This document shows, piece after piece, positions 6,351-10,902 of a stretch of 10,902 nucleotides of DNA. Below the pieces are notes generated by a model. That model did not search any database. It was given only the letters and a program-made list of their open reading frames with translations, and was not told where the DNA came from. The position numbers were made by a program, and so were the translations under genes. Source of the stretch: Muribaculaceae bacterium (GTDB lineage: Bacteria > Bacteroidota > Bacteroidia > Bacteroidales > Muribaculaceae); contig JAHHQT010000064.1 in NCBI GenBank assembly GCA_020026215.1, forward strand, positions 1-10,902. Direction: 5' to 3'. How positions within the stretch are numbered: position 1 is the stretch's first letter; each line of letters starts with the position of its first letter.

Positions 6351-7712
6351 ATGTCAGCTATCAATCAATATATTGAACTCTATAAGTCAAACTCGGAAAC
6401 CATCAACAAGCATTCCAACGGCATCCTCAACGATTTGCGCGCTGAAGCCTTGAAAGCGGTTGAAAATGGCAACTTCCCGAAAAGAGGAGACGAAGACTAC
6501 GAGGTGACTGATATAGAAAAAATGTTCTCTCCCGATTTCGGCATCAACATTAACCGAGTCGAATTAGGAGTAAATCCTGCCGACGCATTCCGTTGCAACG
6601 TACCGAACATGAGTACTTGCATGTTCTTCCTGTTCAACGATACTTTCCACGCAGGTAAAAACGCTATCGAGGACCTTCCGAAAGGAGTCATCATAAAATC
6701 ATTGGCCAAGGCAGCCGTTGAAAACAAGGAATTGGTGGAAAAATACTACGCCAAATCTGCTCCGCTTTCACATGCACAGACTGCATTGAACACCCTTCTT
6801 GCACAAGACGGTGTATTCGTCTATGTACCTAAAGGTGTAATTGTTGAAAAACCATTACAATTGGTCAATATCTTGAACAGCCATTCACCATTGATGGTGA
6901 ACCGCCGTGTCTTGATTATCGTAGAAGACGACGCACAAGCCAAGTTGTTGGTTTGCGACCACACCCAAAATCAGGATGTAGATTTCTTGAACTCACAAGT
7001 AGTGGAAATCTTCGTGGGCGAACGTGCCATCTTCGATTACTACGACATTGAAGATTCATCTGAAAAGACCACCCGTGCATCATCATTCTACGTTCATCAA
7101 CAACAAGGCTCAAACGTCTTGATTGACGGCATCACTTTGCAGAATGGCAATACACGTAACAACTACATCGTTGACCTTGACGGTGATCACACAGAATTGC
7201 AATTGCTCGGTATGGCAATGATCAATCACCACCGCAATGTGGACAACCACACCGTGGTAAACCATCGTTCAAAATACGGTCACACCAACGAACTTTTCAA
7301 ATATGTGCTTGACGACAAGGCAACAGGCGCATTCTCTGGACTTGTTAAAGTATTCCCTGGAGCAGAAAAGACAGAGGCTTACCAAAGCAACAAAAACATT
7401 TGTGCATCGGAAGATGCAAGAATGCACTCCAAACCTCAACTGCTCATCGACTGCGACGATGTGAGATGTAACCACGGTTCATCTATCGGTCAGATTGACC
7501 AAAATGCATTGTTCTATATGCGTTCACGCGGTATTGACGAACGCGATGCCAAATTGATGTTGATGCAGGCATTTATGAACGATGTCATTGCCGGCGTAAG
7601 AATGGAGAACCTTAAAGACAGACTTCGCCAATTGGTGGAAAATCGTTTTATGGACGCTAAAGGCAGCACATGCAGCCACTGCATGAAATCCTGTCAATCA
7701 AACAAAAAATAA
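6351..7712 (+). CDS. sufD: Fe-S cluster assembly protein SufD
   Basis: SufD pairs with SufB to form the heterodimer interface where the nascent cluster is thought to assemble, and each binds a SufC subunit. The 453-residue protein shares the SufB/SufD core from about residue 140 to 420. DVRCNHGSS at 370-378 places His375 at the position of E. coli His360, the key SufD residue, with Cys373 beside it. RSRGIDERDA at 391-400 is also typical. The protein is longer than E. coli SufD (423). Part of the extra length is a C-terminal tail with the pattern C-x2-C-x3-C (Cys441, Cys444, Cys448) followed by QSNKK. E. coli SufD has no such tail; it may be a lineage trait. The gene has a strong ribosome site and is followed by sufS after 19 nt. 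Confidence 0.95.
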   Translation: MSAINQYIELYKSNSETINKHSNGILNDLRAEALKAVENGNFPKRGDEDYEVTDIEKMFSPDFGININRVELGVNPADAFRCNVPNMSTCMFFLFNDTFHAGKNAIEDLPKGVIIKSLAKAAVENKELVEKYYAKSAPLSHAQTALNTLLAQDGVFVYVPKGVIVEKPLQLVNILNSHSPLMVNRRVLIIVEDDAQAKLLVCDHTQNQDVDFLNSQVVEIFVGERAIFDYYDIEDSSEKTTRASSFYVHQQQGSNVLIDGITLQNGNTRNNYIVDLDGDHTELQLLGMAMINHHRNVDNHTVVNHRSKYGHTNELFKYVLDDKATGAFSGLVKVFPGAEKTEAYQSNKNICASEDARMHSKPQLLIDCDDVRCNHGSSIGQIDQNALFYMRSRGIDERDAKLMLMQAFMNDVIAGVRMENLKDRLRQLVENRFMDAKGSTCSHCMKSCQSNKK

Positions 7713-7731
7713 TTAATATTAGGAACTTATA

Positions 7732-8946
7732 ATGCTAGATATAAATAAAATACGTGCCGAATACCCGATTCTTGACCTTGAGATGAATGGTCGCAAGTTG
7801 GTATATTTTGACACTGCTGCCACTTCTCAGACTCCGAAATGCGTCGTGGATAAAATCACCGAGATGTACACCACCAAAAAGGCGAATGTACACCGTGGCG
7901 TTCACGAACTTTCACAGCAGGCTACTGAAGAAATGGAGAATACCCGCGAAAAGGTACGTAAATTTATCAACGCTAAATCGACCAAAGAAATCATTTTCAC
8001 CAGAGGTACAACTGAAGCCATCAACTTGGTCGCTTCTTCCTTGGGCGAAAAATCATGTCACGGTGATGAAATCATCCTGACTGTAATGGAACACCACTCC
8101 AATATCGTGCCTTGGCAACTCATCCAACAACGCAAACGCATCCAGTTGCGTGTCGTACCGATGAACGAGAAAGGCGAGGTTCGCGAAGATGTTTACGAAG
8201 ACTTGTTCACCGAAAATACCCGTTTGGTAGCACTTTCCCACGTGTCGAACGTGATGGGAACCATCAATCCAATCAAAAAGATGATTGAAATTGCCCACAA
8301 ACATGGTATTCCTGTTTTGGTGGACGGAGCACAATCTACTCCCCACATAAAAATTGACGTGCAGAACTTGGATGCTGATTTCTTCGCATTTTCAGCACAC
8401 AAGATGTACGGACCTACAGGTGTAGGAGTGCTTTACGGAAAAGAAAAATTCTTGGAAAGCATGACTCCGTATCAAGGTGGTGGTGAAATGATTGGTACTG
8501 TTTCCTTTGAAAAGACCACCTTTGCCGAACTTCCTTTTAAGTTTGAGGCTGGAACTCCTGATTTTGTCGGTATCGCAGCATTTGGTACAGCCATTGACTA
8601 CATCAATGAATTGGGCATTGACAACATTGCGCAACACGAACACGAATTGCTCGAGTATGCTACTGCCGAAATGCTCAAAATTCCAAATATGCGCATCTTT
8701 GGTACATCCGAAAACAAGAGCGGAGTTATATCTTTCTTGGTCGGCAATATCCACCACTACGACTTGGGAATGTTGCTTGACAAGATGGGCATTGCCGTTC
8801 GCACAGGACACCACTGCGCACAACCGTTAATGAATGCTTTCGGCATAGAAGGCACTGTCCGTGTTTCATTCGGTATATATAACACCTTTGAAGAAATCGA
8901 CCGCTTTATCGTAGCATTGAAAAAGGCTGTCGATATGTTAAGCTAA
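7732..8946 (+). CDS. sufS: Cysteine desulfurase SufS (group II)
   Basis: SufS is a cytoplasmic pyridoxal-phosphate enzyme that converts cysteine to alanine and holds the sulfur as a persulfide for SufBCD. The 404-residue protein matches the SufS/CsdA class. Lys224 in FSAHKMYGP is the PLP-binding lysine, His121 in MEHHSN and Asp198 in VDGAQ are cofactor contacts, Cys362 in RTGHHCAQP is the persulfide cysteine, and Arg377 in TVRVSFG is the substrate-binding arginine. The short loop around Cys362 indicates group II, which usually needs a sulfur acceptor such as SufE or SufU; none is encoded here. AGGAA lies 6 nt before the ATG. It closes the suf cluster, and riboflavin synthase follows after 23 nt. 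Confidence 0.96.
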   Translation: MLDINKIRAEYPILDLEMNGRKLVYFDTAATSQTPKCVVDKITEMYTTKKANVHRGVHELSQQATEEMENTREKVRKFINAKSTKEIIFTRGTTEAINLVASSLGEKSCHGDEIILTVMEHHSNIVPWQLIQQRKRIQLRVVPMNEKGEVREDVYEDLFTENTRLVALSHVSNVMGTINPIKKMIEIAHKHGIPVLVDGAQSTPHIKIDVQNLDADFFAFSAHKMYGPTGVGVLYGKEKFLESMTPYQGGGEMIGTVSFEKTTFAELPFKFEAGTPDFVGIAAFGTAIDYINELGIDNIAQHEHELLEYATAEMLKIPNMRIFGTSENKSGVISFLVGNIHHYDLGMLLDKMGIAVRTGHHCAQPLMNAFGIEGTVRVSFGIYNTFEEIDRFIVALKKAVDMLS

Positions 8947-8969
8947 TTTACGTTTATAAATAAACCATT

Positions 8970-9578
8970 ATGTTTTCAGGAATTGTTGAAACCACAGCTG
9001 TAGTCGTTGCTTTGCGACGTGAGGCTACCAACTTACACATCACACTTCGTTGTGATTTCACCGATGAACTAAAAATCGACCAGTCTGTAGCGCACAACGG
9101 CGTTTGCTTGACAGTGGTTGACCTACCGGGCAACGGCACTTACACCGTAACTGCCATCCAAGAAACCTTGGACCGTAGTAACCTCGGCTTGTTGCAAGTG
9201 GGTGATGAAGTGAACATCGAACGCAGTATGTTGATTAACGGACGTTTGGACGGACATATCGTTCAAGGTCACGTTGACCAGACCGCCATTTGCAAGGCCA
9301 TAGATGAAGTGGACGGCAGTACATATTTCACTTTCGAATACGAAGTCAATCCGGAAATGGCAAAAAAAGGATATGTTACTGTGGAGAAAGGTTCAGTAAC
9401 TGTAAACGGTGTCAGTCTGACAGTCTGCAACTCACAGAAAAACAGCTTTCAAGTGGCTATCATCCCTTACACTTTTGCACACACCAACTTCAAGAATATC
9501 AAGGTGGGTTCAAAAATCAACATTGAATTCGACATCATCGGCAAATACTTGAGCCGTTTGATGGAATTTACAAGATAA
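8970..9578 (+). CDS. ribE: Riboflavin synthase, alpha subunit
   Basis: This enzyme dismutates two molecules of 6,7-dimethyl-8-ribityllumazine into riboflavin and a pyrimidinedione that is recycled. The 202-residue protein has the expected tandem lumazine-binding repeats, about 1-97 and 98-195. It opens with MFSGIVE, a variant of the family MFTGIIE start. Matching motifs recur in each half: HNGVCLTV at 42-49 and VNGVSLTV at 145-152. Cys47 corresponds to the conserved N-terminal cysteine, and GHVD at 100-103 holds the conserved histidine. The length is close to the usual 200-215. The symbol varies among species (ribE, ribC). No other rib genes lie here. Spacing of 23 and 24 nt suggests cotranscription with sufS and the nitroreductase. 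No FMN riboswitch fits in such a short leader. Confidence 0.95.
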   Translation: MFSGIVETTAVVVALRREATNLHITLRCDFTDELKIDQSVAHNGVCLTVVDLPGNGTYTVTAIQETLDRSNLGLLQVGDEVNIERSMLINGRLDGHIVQGHVDQTAICKAIDEVDGSTYFTFEYEVNPEMAKKGYVTVEKGSVTVNGVSLTVCNSQKNSFQVAIIPYTFAHTNFKNIKVGSKINIEFDIIGKYLSRLMEFTR

Positions 9579-9602
9579 TTTTTCACGATAAAATCTAAAT
9601 CT

Positions 9603-10142
9603 ATGAGTTCCGTATATGACCTTATCGCACACCGTCAAAGTGACCGTGCGTACGATACTGAAAAAGAGGTGGATAAAGAAGTGATTGAACGCATCATCGA
9701 AGCGGCACGACTTGCCCCATCAGCCTGCAACTCCCAGCCATGGCACTTGATTGCCGTGACCGACAAGGAAAAGCGCATGGCAGTAGCTGATGCTTTGGCA
9801 TCTATGGGGATGAACAAGTTCGCTTCACAAGCACCTTGCCACATTGTCATCGTGCAAGAATCACCGAATTTCTCAGCACGTTTGGGTGGTTGGGTACAAA
9901 ACAAGCACTACCCGCTTATTGACTGTGGAATTATGGCGGCACATCTTACTCTTTTGGCTACAGAAGAAGGTTTGGGCTCATGTATCTTGGGTTGGTTTGA
10001 CGAAAAGAAGATGAAAAAGGCCTTGGGCATTCCAAGAGGAAAGAAAGTTCTTTTGGATGTAGTCATCGGTCATTCTGTTCAAAAATTCAGGGAAAAGAAC
10101 CGCAAAAAAGCCGAAGAGATTTCATCATTCAACGAATATTAG
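9603..10142 (+). CDS. Nitroreductase family protein (FMN-dependent NAD(P)H oxidoreductase)
   Basis: This 179-residue protein belongs to the nitroreductase family, which binds FMN and uses NAD(P)H to reduce varied substrates as a homodimer. The N-terminus shows HRQSDRAYD at 10-18, fitting the RxSxR phosphate-contact motif for FMN, and LAPSACNSQPWH at 37-48, the usual flavin-loop segment. The C-terminal half has a GLGSCILGW stretch near 122-130, typical of the compact members. The lysine-rich tail is probably not structured. The natural substrate cannot be named from sequence; such proteins also act as iodotyrosine-like or BluB-like enzymes, but no special motif points to these. It follows riboflavin synthase by 24 nt, which fits a flavin theme. 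The terminator begins 66 nt downstream. Confidence 0.9.
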   Translation: MSSVYDLIAHRQSDRAYDTEKEVDKEVIERIIEAARLAPSACNSQPWHLIAVTDKEKRMAVADALASMGMNKFASQAPCHIVIVQESPNFSARLGGWVQNKHYPLIDCGIMAAHLTLLATEEGLGSCILGWFDEKKMKKALGIPRGKKVLLDVVIGHSVQKFREKNRKKAEEISSFNEY

Positions 10143-10173
10143 AAATCAAATTCTGAAAAAAAAGGAAAACGCT

Positions 10174-10192
10174 TTTACAACGAATTTGTAAA
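10174..10192. repeat. Small AT-rich inverted repeat between the convergent genes
   Basis: TTTACAA at 10174-10180 and TTGTAAA at 10186-10192 form a perfect 7-bp stem with a 5-nt loop. No T-run follows it directly. It may help stabilise 3' ends or be chance in AT-rich sequence. Confidence 0.35.
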
Positions 10193-10208
10193 TCGGAATA
10201 TGATTAAT

Positions 10209-10241
10209 AAAAAAGGAGTATCAATCGATACTCCTTTTTTT
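10209..10241. terminator. Bidirectional intrinsic terminator
   Basis: GGAGTATC at 10215-10222 pairs perfectly with GATACTCC at 10227-10234 around a 4-nt loop. Six A residues precede the stem and seven T residues follow it. In both directions this gives a stem followed by a U-run. It lies between the nitroreductase (ending at 10142, plus) and mfd (ending at 10249, minus), exactly where shared termination of convergent genes is expected. Confidence 0.88.
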
Positions 10242-10248
10242 GTATGTC

Positions 10249-10902
10249 TTAGGCAACGGGTTGTTGCGTAATGGTCTTTAAAATTTCCAAGGCTTCGTGC
10301 ACACTCTTGACATTAGAAATGAGAGCCAAACGCTTATTGTTATTTTCCTGCAACTTACAACGACGGAAATTGTTTTGCAAATATTGCAAAATTCGTCCAA
10401 ATGCGGCAGACTGATAATAAGCGATATTGTCACCCGAAACAAAATAGAGACGCATTGTCCCCTGCTTCAAGGCAATCTTCTCGATACCCAACGTACGCGC
10501 AATGCGACGCAAGCTGACGACTTTTATCAATTCTTTTGCCTCTTCAGGAATATCACCAAAACGGTCTTTTATGCGTTTGCAGAATGCCTGCACATCCTCC
10601 TCACGTTCCATATTGTCCAACTCTTGATAAAGCAGAATACGTTCGCTTTCCTGCGGAACGAAAGTAGCTGGGAATAAGATTTCCAAGTCACTTTCCACCA
10701 CACAGTCGGAAGCGTATGCCTTGTCGTCGTTGTCTTCCTCGGCAAACTCCTCGGCAAATTCCTCTGTCTTCAATTCCAAGACCGCCTCTTTCAGAATCTT
10801 CTGATAGGTTTCGTAACCCAAGTCGGCAATGAAACCGCTTTGTTCTGCACCCAATAAGTTTCCGGCACCACGAATATCCAAGTCCTGCATAGCAATATGA
10901 AT
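10249..10902 (-). CDS. mfd: Transcription-repair coupling factor Mfd, C-terminal part (cut by window edge)
   Basis: This is the last 217 residues of a protein whose start lies beyond the right edge. Mfd removes RNA polymerase stalled at DNA lesions by ATP-driven translocation and recruits the UvrABC repair machinery. The visible part opens with AMQDLDIRGAGNLLG (residues 4-18), a highly conserved end of the RecG-like translocase module. The C-terminal TRCF domain follows, about residues 64-170, with FVPQESERILLYQEL and DRFGDIPEEAKEL. An acidic stretch with EEFAEEFAEE at 47-56 links the two parts and carries a short 12-nt DNA repeat. The RecG protein shares the IRGAGNLLG-like motif but lacks the TRCF domain, so Mfd is the firm choice. 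Confidence 0.95.
   Translation of the reverse strand: MHIAMQDLDIRGAGNLLGAEQSGFIADLGYETYQKILKEAVLELKTEEFAEEFAEEDNDDKAYASDCVVESDLEILFPATFVPQESERILLYQELDNMEREEDVQAFCKRIKDRFGDIPEEAKELIKVVSLRRIARTLGIEKIALKQGTMRLYFVSGDNIAYYQSAAFGRILQYLQNNFRRCKLQENNNKRLALISNVKSVHEALEILKTITQQPVA

Noticed and set aside
8392..8823. A 143-codon open frame antisense to sufS
   Set aside because: It lies wholly within the well-supported sufS gene and is a frame shadow with no domain.
10735..10764. Short repeat encoding EEFAEEFAEE in mfd as a possible variable tandem repeat
   Set aside because: Only about two 12-nt units are present, they keep the frame, and they lie in an acidic linker where such sequence is common.
1..10902. 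Search for CRISPR arrays, transposases, integrases, tRNAs, toxin-antitoxin pairs or defence genes
   Set aside because: No repeated spacer-like units, insertion-sequence ends, tRNA-like folds or matching proteins were seen. The gaps between genes are short and are accounted for by promoters, repeats and one terminator.

Overview
The window looks like ordinary chromosome from a member of the Bacteroidales (Bacteroidetes), probably near Bacteroides or Prevotella. The evidence is moderate GC, matches to the Bacteroidetes -7 promoter box TAnnTTTG in the promoter regions, mostly weak Shine-Dalgarno sites, and a lineage-typical gene set (a DUF3822 protein beside rsmD, a stand-alone RecD-like helicase, cvpA before sufBCDS). 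I see no mobile element, CRISPR array, rRNA, tRNA, phage gene or obvious transferred island. Every long gene is intact except the two cut by the window edges.

Layout. (1) 1-1075, minus strand: a DUF3822 protein, then the 5' part of rsmD, overlapping it by 10 nt and cut at the left edge. (2) 1076-1160: a divergent promoter region with facing TAnnTTTG boxes. (3) 1161-3369, plus strand: a RecD-like superfamily 1 helicase and a monofunctional biotin-protein ligase, 19 nt apart. (4) 3370-3507: a 138-nt gap with a good promoter. (5) 3508-10142, plus strand: seven closely spaced genes, namely cvpA, sufB, sufC, sufD, sufS, riboflavin synthase (ribE) and a nitroreductase. Their gaps are 12-79 nt, so they could form one transcription unit, although the 79-nt gap before sufB holds repeats and may carry its own promoter. 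(6) 10209-10241: a hairpin with an A-run on one side and a T-run on the other, placed to end transcription from both directions. (7) 10249-10902, minus strand: the C-terminal part of mfd, cut at the right edge.

Functionally the centre of the window is the SUF pathway. SufS removes sulfur from cysteine, and the SufB-SufC-SufD complex builds the Fe-S cluster using ATP hydrolysis by SufC. All key residues I could align from memory with the E. coli proteins are present. No sufA, sufE or sufU gene lies here, so a carrier and a sulfur-transfer partner must come from elsewhere. Riboflavin synthase makes the precursor of FMN, which the downstream nitroreductase family normally binds, so the tail of the run has a flavin theme. 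The flanking genes serve rRNA methylation, DNA repair and protein biotinylation.

I found no convincing undescribed system. The points most worth a second look are a cysteine-rich tail on SufD, direct and inverted repeats just upstream of sufB, the facing promoter boxes at 1097-1133, and the unknown role of the DUF3822 protein.
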